Under the pieces are notes generated by a model. That model searched no databases. It saw only the letters and a list, made by a program, of their open reading frames with translations, and was not told the DNA's origin. 64,000 nt of DNA, taken from positions 248,001 through 312,000 of the forward strand of contig NZ_JACHWU010000003.1 in assembly GCF_014191605.1 (NCBI RefSeq), read 5' to 3'. This stretch comes from Prauserella isguenensis (GTDB lineage Bacteria; Actinomycetota; Actinomycetes; Mycobacteriales; Pseudonocardiaceae). Positions 1-8,196 of the stretch are shown piece after piece. The position numbers and the translations under genes are program-made. Position 1 is the first letter of the stretch. Every line of letters starts with the position of its first letter.

Positions 1-2
1 AA

Positions 3-698
3 GAGGCCCGCGCCTATCTCGACAGCGGCTGCCACGGCGTCGTCGTCGAGAACCACTGGGACATCCCCTTCCCGAAACCGGGCGAGCACGGCTACGAGAC
101 CGCCGCGGCGATGGGAGTCGTCACCGCGGCCGTGCGCGACGCCACCGACGGCGGCGTCGGCGTCAGCGTGCTGTCCAACGCGGCCGAGTGCGCGATCGCC
201 TCGGCGTGGTCCGGTGGTGGTGGGTTCGTGCGGGTGAACCAGTGGGCCAACGCCTACGTCGCCAACGAGGGCATCATCGAGGGCCAGGCGGCCGCCGCGA
301 CGCGCTACCGCAGCCGCATCGGCGCGGGCCCGGTGAAGGTGTTCGCCGACGTCCACGTCAAGCACGGTGCCCACGCGATCGTCGCCGACCGCACGTTGGC
401 CGAGCAGACCGAGGACGCCGAGTTCTTCGACGCCGACGTGCTCATCGCCACCGGTTCCCGCACCGGGGACGCTGCCGCAGTCGACGAGGTGGCGGGCATC
501 AAGGACCACACGAGCCTGCCCGTCGTCATCGGCTCCGGCATCACCGCGAACAACATCGGCGAGCTGCTGCCCGCCTGCGACGGCGTCATCGTCGCCTCGT
601 CGGTGAAGGACAACGGCCGCTGGTGGGGCCGCGTCGACCCGGCCAAGGTCCGCGAGCTCACCGCCGCCGCCGAACGGGCGGGCGCGGTTCTGCCGTGA
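3..698 (+). CDS. BtpA/SgcQ-family TIM-barrel protein (5' end outside window)
   Basis: The reading frame is open from base 3, so the start lies upstream of the window; 231 residues are visible and the natural C-terminus is present. The sequence (GCHGVVVENHWDIPF, then VNQWANAYVANEGIIEGQAA, then FADVHVKHGAHAI and a late PVVIGSGITANNI) matches the BtpA/SgcQ family, a TIM-barrel family named for a photosystem I biogenesis factor and for SgcQ of an Escherichia coli sugar operon. The biochemical reaction of the family is not settled. The stop overlaps the GTG of the kinase gene by 3 bp, so it is translationally coupled to a sugar-uptake operon. A role as aldolase- or epimerase-like enzyme acting on the imported compound is inference. 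Confidence 0.9.
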   Translation, partial: EARAYLDSGCHGVVVENHWDIPFPKPGEHGYETAAAMGVVTAAVRDATDGGVGVSVLSNAAECAIASAWSGGGGFVRVNQWANAYVANEGIIEGQAAAATRYRSRIGAGPVKVFADVHVKHGAHAIVADRTLAEQTEDAEFFDADVLIATGSRTGDAAAVDEVAGIKDHTSLPVVIGSGITANNIGELLPACDGVIVASSVKDNGRWWGRVDPAKVRELTAAAERAGAVLP

Positions 699-1612
699 TC
701 GTGTTCTGCGGGTACGCCAACAACGACGTCACCGCGTCGGTGCCCGCGTTGCCCACGGCCGGGCAGCGGGTGCAGGCCGTCGCGGTCGACAGGGGCGACG
801 GCGGAATGGCCGCCAACGCCGCGGCCGCCGCCGCCCGGCTCGGCGCCCACGCCCGGTTCGCGGGCGCCGTCGGCACGGATCCGCTGTCGACGGCGTTCCT
901 CGATGCCCTCGCCGCCGACGGCGTCGACGTGTCGCTCACCCGCCGCGATGCGCAGCTGACGACCGCGTTCGTGCTGCTCACCCCGGACGGGGAACGGGCG
1001 ATCATCAGTCAGGACGACGACCTCACCGGCACCGACATCGCGGAGGCCGCCCGGCGCGCAGCCGGCGGCTGGCTCTACCTGGACGGTTACCGCTTCCCGG
1101 AGGCGGCGCCGGCGCTGCCGGACTCCGCGCGGGTGGTGGTCGACCTCGACGGCTGCGAAACCCGGACGGCTGCGCTCACGGCACTCGACGTCGCCGAACA
1201 CGTCGTACTGGGCCGCGGCCAGGCGGCGGCGTTGCTGGGTGACGACGACGCGTGCGCCTCGCTGGCCCACCGGCACGGCACACACCTGGTGATCACCGAC
1301 GGGGGTCGCGGCGCGCTGCTGATCCCCCCGGACGGACGCCGCAGCCGGATCCCGTCGATCGAGGTGTCCGTCGTGGACACCACGGGTGCGGGCGACTGCT
1401 TCGTCGGCGCCTACTGCACCGAGCTCGCCCGCGGCGCCGCGCCGGCGAGCGCCGCCCGGTTCGCGGCTGTGGCCGCGGGCCTGTCCTGCACGCGCCCCGG
1501 TGCGCGCGCCGGACTCCCGCACCGCACCGCGGTGCTGTCCCGTCTCGACACCGGATCAGGCGCGGACACCGGTTCCCCCGGAGAGGAGCGAACGTCATGC
1601 GACGCAAGCTGA
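695..1612 (+). CDS. PfkB-family carbohydrate/nucleoside kinase
   Basis: A 305-residue ribokinase-fold kinase. The N-terminus carries the glycine-rich motif GDGGMAANAAAAAARLGA (about residues 29-47), and PfkB signature 2 appears as DTTGAGDCFVGAY near residues 228-240, including the catalytic Asp and the anion hole. It should phosphorylate a hydroxymethyl group of a sugar or nucleoside in the cytoplasm. GTG at 695 is chosen because it overlaps the upstream stop (GTGA) and leaves no untranslated gap. Its last 16 bases overlap the start of the binding-protein gene. By context it phosphorylates what the adjacent ABC importer brings in, or a breakdown product of it; the exact substrate cannot be read from the sequence. 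Confidence 0.88.
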   Translation: MIVFCGYANNDVTASVPALPTAGQRVQAVAVDRGDGGMAANAAAAAARLGAHARFAGAVGTDPLSTAFLDALAADGVDVSLTRRDAQLTTAFVLLTPDGERAIISQDDDLTGTDIAEAARRAAGGWLYLDGYRFPEAAPALPDSARVVVDLDGCETRTAALTALDVAEHVVLGRGQAAALLGDDDACASLAHRHGTHLVITDGGRGALLIPPDGRRSRIPSIEVSVVDTTGAGDCFVGAYCTELARGAAPASAARFAAVAAGLSCTRPGARAGLPHRTAVLSRLDTGSGADTGSPGEERTSCDAS

Positions 1613-2610
1613 TCGCGCTCGCCGCACTGGGCCTTCTGCTCGTGGTGACGGCGTGCGACACCGCCGCACGCCACGACATGGCGGCCGAGGCCCGGGCCCA
1701 GCAGCAGGGCCCGCCACCACCGTCCGAGGTGGCCGAGTCGTGCGAGGTCGACGGCGACCGGCCCAAGATCGGCATCGTGCCGATCAATCTGCAGGCGCTG
1801 TTCTTCAACCAGATCGTCACCGGCGCCGAGCACATCGCACGGGAGGCAGGCGTCGCGACGCAGGTCGTCAACGGTGACGACGACTCCCAGAAGCAGGCGA
1901 ACGCGATCGACGACCTCGTGGCGAACGACGTCGACGCGATCATCGTCGACGCGGTCGACACCGACGGCATCCGGCCCGCGATCCGCCGGGCCGACGCGGC
2001 AGGGGTACCGGTGGTCGCGGTGGACGCCGTCGTCGACGACAAGGCCGTCTCCTCACAGGTGGGCACCGCCAACGTCGAGGGTGGCAGGCAGCTCGGTGAC
2101 GCGCTGCTCGACCTCAGCGGGGCCGAGGGCGACGTCGGCATCGTGGGCGCGCTCAACAGCACCGTGCAGCTGCAGCGGCAGAAGGGCTTCTCCGACCGGG
2201 TGACCGACGGCGGAATGGCGATCCGGCACGTTGTGGACGGACGCAACATCCAGGAGGAAGCGCAGACGGTCGCCGAGAACCTTCTCACCGGCAACCCGGA
2301 CCTGCCGTACGCCTACGCGACCGGCGAACCGGCCCTGATCGGGCTGGCGGCCGCGGTCACGAGTCAGCAGCGCAGCGACGAGATCGAGGTGGTCGGCTGG
2401 GACCTGTCGACACAGGCTGTCGACGGGCTGCGCGCCGGCTGGGTCAAAGGCGTCGTGCAGCAGAACACGTTCGAGTTCGGCTACCAGTCGATGAACGCGG
2501 CGATCGACCTGGTCTGCGGTCGTGACGTACCGGCCGACATTCCGGTGCCGACCCAGATCGTCACCCCGGACAACGTGTCCGAGTACCTCTACTACCTGGA
2601 GCGGGGATGA
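1597..2610 (+). CDS. Ribose-type ABC transporter substrate-binding lipoprotein
   Basis: A 337-residue lipoprotein. A short basic n-region and hydrophobic stretch end in the lipobox VVTAC, with lipidated Cys20. After a Q/P-rich spacer the mature part is a Peripla_BP_4 (RbsB-type) fold: KIGIVPINLQALFFNQIV, then DDSQKQANAIDDLVANDVDAIIVDAVD, then VVGWDLSTQAVDGL. It should sit on the outer face of the membrane and deliver a sugar-like ligand to the permease. The ATG at 1597 follows a GGAGAGGA Shine-Dalgarno sequence and lies inside the end of the kinase gene. The stop overlaps the ATPase start as ATGA. The ligand is unknown. Confidence 0.93.
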   Translation: MRRKLIALAALGLLLVVTACDTAARHDMAAEARAQQQGPPPPSEVAESCEVDGDRPKIGIVPINLQALFFNQIVTGAEHIAREAGVATQVVNGDDDSQKQANAIDDLVANDVDAIIVDAVDTDGIRPAIRRADAAGVPVVAVDAVVDDKAVSSQVGTANVEGGRQLGDALLDLSGAEGDVGIVGALNSTVQLQRQKGFSDRVTDGGMAIRHVVDGRNIQEEAQTVAENLLTGNPDLPYAYATGEPALIGLAAAVTSQQRSDEIEVVGWDLSTQAVDGLRAGWVKGVVQQNTFEFGYQSMNAAIDLVCGRDVPADIPVPTQIVTPDNVSEYLYYLERG

Positions 2611-3428
2611 GTCACGAGAGCACCGACACCTGGGGCGGCGACAGGCAGGGCAGTGTCAGGCAGGGCAGTGACGGGCAGAGCGGCGACACGCTCGTCACGC
2701 TCGAGGGCATCACGAAGTCGTTCGGCGCTGTGCAGTCGCTGCGCGGCGTGGATCTGCGGCTCGGGCCGGGCGAGGTACTCGGCCTCGTCGGCGACAACGG
2801 CGCAGGCAAATCGACCCTGATGAAGGTCCTGTCGGGAGCGATCCGCCACGACGCGGGTTCGATCACCGTCGGGGGCAAACAGGTCCGCTTCCACAGCCCG
2901 GCCGACGCCCGTGCCGAACACATCGGCATCGTCTACCAGGACCTCGCCCTGTGCGACACGCTCGATGTCGCGAGCAACCTGTTCCTCGGCCGCGAACCGC
3001 GGACGGGACCGTTCGTCGACCGCGCCGAGATGCACCGGCGGGCCGCCGAGATGCTGTCCACATTGCACGTGCGGGTGCGTTCGACGTACCAGGAGATCGG
3101 CGAACTGTCCGGTGGGCAGCGGCAGGCGGTCGCGATCGCGCGCGCCGTGTCGTTCCAGCCGAAGGTGCTGATCCTCGACGAACCGACGGCCGCGCTGGCG
3201 GTCGCCGAGGTCCGGCAGGTGCTGCGCATGATCCGCGAGGTCGCCGAGCAGGGCGTCGGCGTCATCCTCATCACCCACCGGCTGCAGGATCTGTTCGAGG
3301 TGTGCGACCGCATCACGGTGATGTACGAGGGGCGGAGCGTCGACGACGCCGCGATCGCCGACCTCGACATCGAAACGCTCGTCGCGATGATCACCCGCTC
3401 GAACACGACGACCGAGGAGGCGGCATGA
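2607..3428 (+). CDS. ABC transporter ATP-binding protein (single-domain, ribose/fructose type)
   Basis: A 273-residue ATPase with one nucleotide-binding domain, as in FrcA-type transporters, rather than the two of RbsA. Walker A GDNGAGKST is at residues 62-70, the signature LSGGQRQ near 167-173, Walker B ILDEPTA near 188-194, and the H-loop THR follows. The first 27 residues are a Gly/Ser/Gln/Asp tail encoded by short repeats, outside the conserved fold. It powers import with the neighbouring permease. Start and stop both overlap neighbours by 4 bp (ATGA), so transporter subunits are made in step. Confidence 0.94.
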   Translation: MSHESTDTWGGDRQGSVRQGSDGQSGDTLVTLEGITKSFGAVQSLRGVDLRLGPGEVLGLVGDNGAGKSTLMKVLSGAIRHDAGSITVGGKQVRFHSPADARAEHIGIVYQDLALCDTLDVASNLFLGREPRTGPFVDRAEMHRRAAEMLSTLHVRVRSTYQEIGELSGGQRQAVAIARAVSFQPKVLILDEPTAALAVAEVRQVLRMIREVAEQGVGVILITHRLQDLFEVCDRITVMYEGRSVDDAAIADLDIETLVAMITRSNTTTEEAA

Positions 3429-4450
3429 CGACGCAGGTGGCGTCCCCGCGGCAACAGCGGGATCTGGCGGCGCAGCCCTCGTTGTGGGAGCGCGTGAACA
3501 AGGCGACCGTCGCGATGCTCGGCGTCACGGTGGCGCTGTTCATCGGATTCGGCGTGGCGTCGCCGAACTTCCTGACGTTCGGCAACATGTCGAACCTGGC
3601 GACCCAGGTGGCGATCACACTGATCGTGGCGATCGCGATGACGTTCGTGATCACGACGGGGCAGATCGACCTGTCGGTGGGCTCGACGGTCGCGTTCGTC
3701 GCGGCGATGACCGCCGAGCTGCTGCAGTTGGGTCTCGATTCGTCGCTCGTCATCGTGGTGGGTCTGCTGGCCGGCCTGTTCTGGGGTTCGGTCAACGGCT
3801 GGCTGTCGGCGTACCAGAACATCCCGCCGTTCATCGTCACGCTCGCCGCGATGTCGATCATCCGCGGGTTCGCTCTGTTGTGGACGGAGGGCTTCTCCGT
3901 CCCCATCGACCGGCGACTGTTCGTGGCGAAGATCGGCGAGGCCGAGTTCCTCGGCTTCTCCGCGCTGGCGTGGATCGCGCTGGGAACCGCGGTCATCGGC
4001 GGAATCCTGTTGTCGCGCATGCGGTTCGGCCGCTACGTCAACGGCATCGGCGCACAGGAGGAATCGGTACGCCGTGCCGGCGTGAACACCCGCCGCATCA
4101 AGATGATCACGCTGATGTTGACGGGACTCGCGGCGGGCGCTGCCGGCATTCTCACCGCAGCGCGCCTGGGGTCCGGTTCCGCCAACTCGGCGGAGGGCTT
4201 CGAGCTCACCGTGATCGCGGCGGTCGTCCTGGGCGGCACGAACCTGTTCGGCGGCCGCGGCACGATCGTCGGGACGGTGATCGGCGCGCTGATCACCGGC
4301 ATGATCGCCAACGGCCTGACGCTCATGGGCGTGAGCCCGTTCCTCACCCCGATCGTGACGGGTCTGGTGCTGATCGCGGCGATCTGGATCAACCTGCGCG
4401 GCCGGTCGCTCGCCCAACTGGTCTCCCACCTGACGAAACGACCGACATGA
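3425..4450 (+). CDS. ABC transporter permease, RbsC type
   Basis: A 341-residue polytopic membrane protein of the BPD_transp_2 family. About 8-10 hydrophobic segments follow a polar N-terminal tail of about 25 residues. Family motifs are TGQIDLSVGS (near residue 78), the coupling loop RFGRYVNGIGAQEESVRRAGV, and VVLGGTNLFGGRGTIVGT near the C-terminus. It forms the transmembrane pore of a sugar importer, probably as a homodimer. It overlaps both neighbours by 4 bp. Confidence 0.94.
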   Translation: MTTQVASPRQQRDLAAQPSLWERVNKATVAMLGVTVALFIGFGVASPNFLTFGNMSNLATQVAITLIVAIAMTFVITTGQIDLSVGSTVAFVAAMTAELLQLGLDSSLVIVVGLLAGLFWGSVNGWLSAYQNIPPFIVTLAAMSIIRGFALLWTEGFSVPIDRRLFVAKIGEAEFLGFSALAWIALGTAVIGGILLSRMRFGRYVNGIGAQEESVRRAGVNTRRIKMITLMLTGLAAGAAGILTAARLGSGSANSAEGFELTVIAAVVLGGTNLFGGRGTIVGTVIGALITGMIANGLTLMGVSPFLTPIVTGLVLIAAIWINLRGRSLAQLVSHLTKRPT

Positions 4451-5487
4451 CCGCCGTCACCACCGTCACCGGCGCGGTGCCTGCCGCCGAGCTCGGGCTC
4501 ACCCTCACGCACGAGCACCTGCACAACGACGTCCGGAAGGCGGTCGGCCCGCCCGCCGATCCGGAGCTGGCGTGGCTGCGCGACGCCCGCACCGGTCCGG
4601 AGATCGCGTGGCTGTTGCGCGAACAGCCCTACGCGTGTCTGGACCACTGCACGCTCGACGACCCGGACCCTGTCGCCGACGACCTGGCCGCGTTCGCCGC
4701 GGCGGGCGGCGGCACGGTCGTCGACGTCACGCCTCCGGGGCTGGGCCGGGATCCGTTGGTACTGCGCGAACTGTCCGAGCGGACCGGGGTGCGGATCGTC
4801 ATGGGCTCGGGCTGGTACCTGGAGGACTTCCACCCGTCCGATCTGTCCACGGCGGACGAACACGTCCTGGCGACCGCGCTGGTCGACGAGTTCCGCCTCG
4901 GCGCGGGCCCGACGGGGATCGCACCCGGCGTGATCGGGGAGATCGGCGTCTCCCCCGCCTTCACCGACGCCGAGCACCGCACACTGCGGGCGGCGGCCGT
5001 GGCGCAACGCGAGGTGGGCGTGCCGCTGTACGTGCACCTGCCCGGCTGGCAGCGCCGGGCGCACGAGGTGCTCGACATCGTCCTCGACGAGATCGGCGTC
5101 GCGCCGGGCGCCGTCGTGCTGTGTCACATGGACCCGTCCGGCGGGGATGTCGCCTATCAGCGGTCCGTGGCGCGGCGCGGCGTGTGGCTGGAGTTCGACA
5201 TGATCGGCATGCCGTTCCGCTACCCCGGTGAAGGCCAGTCGCCCGCTCCGGCCGACACGGCCGAGACCGTCGCGGGGCTGGTCGGCGACGGCTTCGCGGA
5301 CCAGCTGCTGCTCAGCCACGACATGTTCCTCAAGAGCATGCTCACCGTGCACGGCGGCAACGGACTCCGCTACGTCCCGACCCTGTTCACCGCCCGACTT
5401 CGCGACCTCGGCGTGCCGGCAGCGGTCACGTCCGGACTGTTGCGCACCAACCCCACCCGGCTTTTCGGGGCTGCCGCCCCCGACTGA
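4447..5487 (+). CDS. Phosphotriesterase-like metal-dependent hydrolase
   Basis: A 346-residue amidohydrolase-superfamily protein close to the PTE/PHP/PTER branch. Visible metal ligands are the HxH of LTHEHLH near residue 20, a Glu in VIGEIGVS where classical phosphotriesterase has a carboxylated Lys, His in VPLYVHLPG, His in VVLCHMDPSGGD and Asp in LLSHDMF. Members of this branch act as lactonases, amidases or esterases on small metabolites, so organophosphate hydrolysis is not implied. The ATG overlaps the permease stop. In context it probably opens or cleaves the imported compound or its phosphorylated form. The substrate is unknown. Confidence 0.9.
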   Translation: MTAVTTVTGAVPAAELGLTLTHEHLHNDVRKAVGPPADPELAWLRDARTGPEIAWLLREQPYACLDHCTLDDPDPVADDLAAFAAAGGGTVVDVTPPGLGRDPLVLRELSERTGVRIVMGSGWYLEDFHPSDLSTADEHVLATALVDEFRLGAGPTGIAPGVIGEIGVSPAFTDAEHRTLRAAAVAQREVGVPLYVHLPGWQRRAHEVLDIVLDEIGVAPGAVVLCHMDPSGGDVAYQRSVARRGVWLEFDMIGMPFRYPGEGQSPAPADTAETVAGLVGDGFADQLLLSHDMFLKSMLTVHGGNGLRYVPTLFTARLRDLGVPAAVTSGLLRTNPTRLFGAAAPD

Positions 5488-5577
5488 GGCCGCCCGCACC
5501 CACGATTCCCCACATCCGCACCCATCGACCGAGCCCCGGTGACGACCGGGGACCGCAACCAGAAAGGGACCACCTCC

Positions 5578-6321
5578 GTGGCACGAGTACTGATCGCCGG
5601 TGAAAGCTGGATCACGCAGTCGACCCACATCAAAGGCGTCGACTCGTTCGTGACGAGTTCGTACGTGGAAGGCGTTGCTCCCCTGCGGACGGCGCTGACC
5701 TCGCGCGGACACGAGGTCGCGCACCTGCCCGCACACCTCGTGCCGTCGGACTTCCCCGACGACAGGGCGGCGCTGGAGGCCTACGACGTCGTCGTGCTGT
5801 CCGACATCGGCGCGAACTCGGTGCAGCTCGCACCGTCGGTGTTCGAAGGCGCCCGCCCCGGCGGCGACCGCCTCGCCGCGCTCCGGGACTGGGTCGACGC
5901 GGGCGGCGGCCTGCTGATGGTGGGTGGCTACCTGTCGTTCACCGGGTTCGAGGCCAAGGCCGCCTACCGCAACACGGTGCTGCACGAGGTGCTGCCCGTC
6001 GACCTGCTGCCCGAGGACGACCGGGTGGAACTGCCCGCGGGCGCCCGCGGGCAGGTGACCGCCGATCACCCCGCGCTCGGCGGTGTCGACGGCGAGTGGC
6101 CGCTGCTGCTCGGCTACAACCGGGTACGCCCGCGGCCCGCCACCGAGGTCGTCGCGACGATCGGCGACGACCCACTGATCGCGGTCGGTACCTACGGCGA
6201 GGGCCGCAGCGCGGTCTTCACCTCCGACTGCTCGCCGCACTGGGCGCCGCCCGAGTTCTGCGAGCAGTGGCCGGGCTACGCGGACGTGTTCGGCGGCCTG
6301 ATCGACTGGCTCGCCGCGTGA
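5578..6321 (+). CDS. GATase1-like (ThuA/DUF1355-type) protein
   Basis: A 247-residue protein with a class I glutamine-amidotransferase-like flavodoxin fold: RVLIAGESWITQSTHIKGVD at the N-terminus, VVLSDIGANS in the middle, GGGLLMVGGYLSFTGFEAK near residue 110, and a late YGEGRSAVFTSDCSPHW. It resembles the Pfam GATase1_like group, whose reaction is unknown and which occurs in sugar-catabolism loci. GTG at 5578 is chosen over an in-frame upstream GTG at 5539 because AGAAAGGGA lies about 9 bases before it. A 90-bp gap separates it from the hydrolase gene, the only real gap in this operon. The stop overlaps the next GTG. Confidence 0.85.
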   Translation: MARVLIAGESWITQSTHIKGVDSFVTSSYVEGVAPLRTALTSRGHEVAHLPAHLVPSDFPDDRAALEAYDVVVLSDIGANSVQLAPSVFEGARPGGDRLAALRDWVDAGGGLLMVGGYLSFTGFEAKAAYRNTVLHEVLPVDLLPEDDRVELPAGARGQVTADHPALGGVDGEWPLLLGYNRVRPRPATEVVATIGDDPLIAVGTYGEGRSAVFTSDCSPHWAPPEFCEQWPGYADVFGGLIDWLAA

Positions 6322-6959
6322 GCCGGTCCGAACGGCTCCTACGCGCAGGCGGTCCCGCACTCGAACGGGCGACGGCGATGCGGTTCGTCGGCGACGTCCA
6401 CGACGGCACGATCGGCGACCAGGAGTACGCACGCTACCTCGAGTTCGAGGCCGGATTCGTCGACACCGCGGCCCGGCTGCACGGGCTCGCGGTCTGGCGG
6501 GCACCGCACTGGAGGGCCGTCATCCGCAACGCCGAGGCACTGCACGGGCTGGCTACCGAGCAGACGGAGTACTTCGCCGCCGCGCGCGCCGCGTGGCCGG
6601 TCCGGGCCGAGATGTCCGACAGCACCGATGCCGCACGACGCGCGGCGTCGGTGCTGTCGGACTACGCGCTGGCGGCCGCCGAGGAGGGCGGGTACGCGGC
6701 CGTCACCACCGTCATGTTCGCCGCCGAGACGCTCTACCTGACCTGGTGCACCCGTGCTCTGCAGGAGGGGACGCCGCCCGCCGGACCTGTCGCCGACTGG
6801 GTCGAGCTGCACACCCGCGAGCCGTTCACCTCGGGCGTCGCCGCACTCGGCGCCGCCGTCGACGAACTGCCCGCCGACGTCGCCGACGACCGCCTCACCG
6901 GCTGGTTCACCGGCATGCTCGACGCGGAGATCACCTTCCACGACGCGGTGTATCTGTAG
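6318..6959 (+). CDS. TenA/thiaminase-II-like protein
   Basis: A 213-residue all-alpha protein of the TenA/heme-oxygenase-like fold: FVGDVHDGTIGDQEYARYLEFEA at the N-terminus, LATEQTEYFAAARAAW, then LTWC in the middle helix and MLDAEITFHDAVYL at the C-terminus. These fit the Cys and Glu positions used by TenA aminohydrolases, though I cannot align them rigorously. Characterised TenA proteins hydrolyse aminopyrimidine breakdown products of thiamine or related N-glycosidic bonds. GTG at 6318 overlaps the upstream stop, so it is the last gene of the operon. No thiamine gene or TPP riboswitch is nearby, which suggests a catabolic rather than a vitamin-salvage role (inference). Confidence 0.82.
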   Translation: MSRSERLLRAGGPALERATAMRFVGDVHDGTIGDQEYARYLEFEAGFVDTAARLHGLAVWRAPHWRAVIRNAEALHGLATEQTEYFAAARAAWPVRAEMSDSTDAARRAASVLSDYALAAAEEGGYAAVTTVMFAAETLYLTWCTRALQEGTPPAGPVADWVELHTREPFTSGVAALGAAVDELPADVADDRLTGWFTGMLDAEITFHDAVYL

Positions 6960-6979
6960 CGGTGTATCTGTAGCGGTGT
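6945..6979 (+). repeat. 14-bp tandem duplication spanning the stop codon of the tenA-like gene
   Basis: GCGGTGTATCTGTA occurs twice in a row, followed by a third partial copy GCGGTGT. The first copy contains the last codons and the TAG stop (6957-6959). The second copy lies entirely after the stop, so the protein is not lengthened. Confidence 0.9.
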
Positions 6980-7033
6980 TCGCGAATCGTCTCGCGAGGG
7001 GCCCTGGGCATCGGAAAGCGACGGGACGCGGGC

Positions 7034-7498
7034 TCAGTCGTCGGCGAGTTCCGGCGGGAAGCCGCCGGTGGCGATCGGGCCCCAGTCGTCGATCGTGATG
7101 CGCAGCAGGGACTTGTCCTGCCGCCGCATCGCCTCGCGGTACTCGTCCCAGTCGGGGTGCTCGCCGGAGATGCAGCGGAAGTACTCGACGAGACCGTCGA
7201 GCGCGTCGGGCATGTCGAGCACCTCCGCGGTGCCGTCGAGTTGCACCCACGCGTCGTTCCACTCGTCGGAGAGCACACACAACGACACGGCCGGGGTCCG
7301 CCTCGCGTTGCGCGTCTTCGCCCGACTCCGGTAAGTGGCGATGACGATCCGGCCGCTCTCGTCGACGCCGCAGGTGACCGGCGACAGCTGCGGCCTACGG
7401 TCGGCCCTTGTGGTCATGAGCACGGTGCGGTGCCGCGGCCGCACGAACTCCAGGAGCTCGTCCTTGCCGACCCGTTCGGCGGTGGCGATGCGTGGCAA
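7034..7498 (-). CDS. PPOX-class (F420/FMN split-barrel) oxidoreductase
   Basis: A 154-residue split-barrel flavin/F420 protein: ELLEFVRPRHRTVLMTTRADRRPQLSPVTCG at the N-terminus, RIVIATYRSRAKTRNARRTPAVSL in the middle, then WVQLDGTAEVLD. These match the actinobacterial PPOX F420-dependent family. TTG at 7498 is chosen because GGGAGGT lies 7 bases upstream; a longer reading to 7663 has no conserved content. The physiological substrate is unknown. It is convergent with the preceding operon and transcribed alone. Confidence 0.85.
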   Translation of the reverse strand: MPRIATAERVGKDELLEFVRPRHRTVLMTTRADRRPQLSPVTCGVDESGRIVIATYRSRAKTRNARRTPAVSLCVLSDEWNDAWVQLDGTAEVLDMPDALDGLVEYFRCISGEHPDWDEYREAMRRQDKSLLRITIDDWGPIATGGFPPELADD

Positions 7499-8196
7499 CT
7501 CGGGACCTCCCGGTCTGCTGTCTGTGCTGTTTCCCGTTCGGCGGCAGCTGCTCCGCGACCGGGCGAGCCACCACGTCACATCGAACCGCTGAGGGAAGCG
7601 ATTCACGATCGTTTTCGCGCCGAGCGAACACGGTCCGGCGATTCGCCACGGGGTGGCGTTCACCCGACAGCCGTGTGATCATTTCCCCGCGTGATCATTT
7701 TTCGGAACCGTGAAATGTCTCTACCAATAGTTTTTCGCGAATCCACCCCGAGTGATTTTCACGTTGCGTGTCCGGTTATCACACAGAGTATTGGACACGA
7801 CACGCCGAGCACCATGCCACGTTCGAGCGACATCGACGAGCTGTGACCGAATGCCCACACAATGCCTCCCCCGTCGCTTTACTTCACTCACACGTGGCAC
7901 AGTCTCCGCTGGTCACGGCGTTTCGCGGAGCAGTCTTGGCCAATCGGCACGCCTTTCTGATACGTTCTGCGGGTTGTCTGGCGTGAGTCAAAGAAAGCCG
8001 ACTCCTGTACGCCTAAACCTTCTTTCGCAAAACGATCTGTGTTCCACGACACCGATACGTGACTTCTCCGTTGCCGTTTCGTAATCTCTCGGAAGGTGTT
8101 CGCGACAACCCCGCGTGTTCCCCAGCACGGTCGCGACCCTGCCGACTCGGAACCCCGACCGGTCGGCACGCGAAACCAAAAAGGAGAACCACCCCC
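7499..8196. other. 700-bp intergenic region between divergent genes
   Basis: No convincing gene lies here. The stretch is poorer in GC than its surroundings and contains a direct repeat GTGATCATTT at 7675-7684 and 7691-7700 (16 bp apart, each with the palindrome TGATCA). A possible promoter is TTGGCC, 17 bp, GATACG near 7937-7965. A GCCGAC/GTCGGC hairpin near 8140-8165 lies just upstream of the transglycosylase ribosome-binding site. The long leader suggests regulated expression of that gene; I recognise no Rfam riboswitch in it. Confidence 0.5.

Noticed and set aside
7900-8196. Possible c-di-AMP (ydaO) riboswitch in the transglycosylase leader
   Set aside because: Such switches precede related cell-wall hydrolases in actinobacteria, but I could not find the conserved core sequences here, only an ordinary hairpin.
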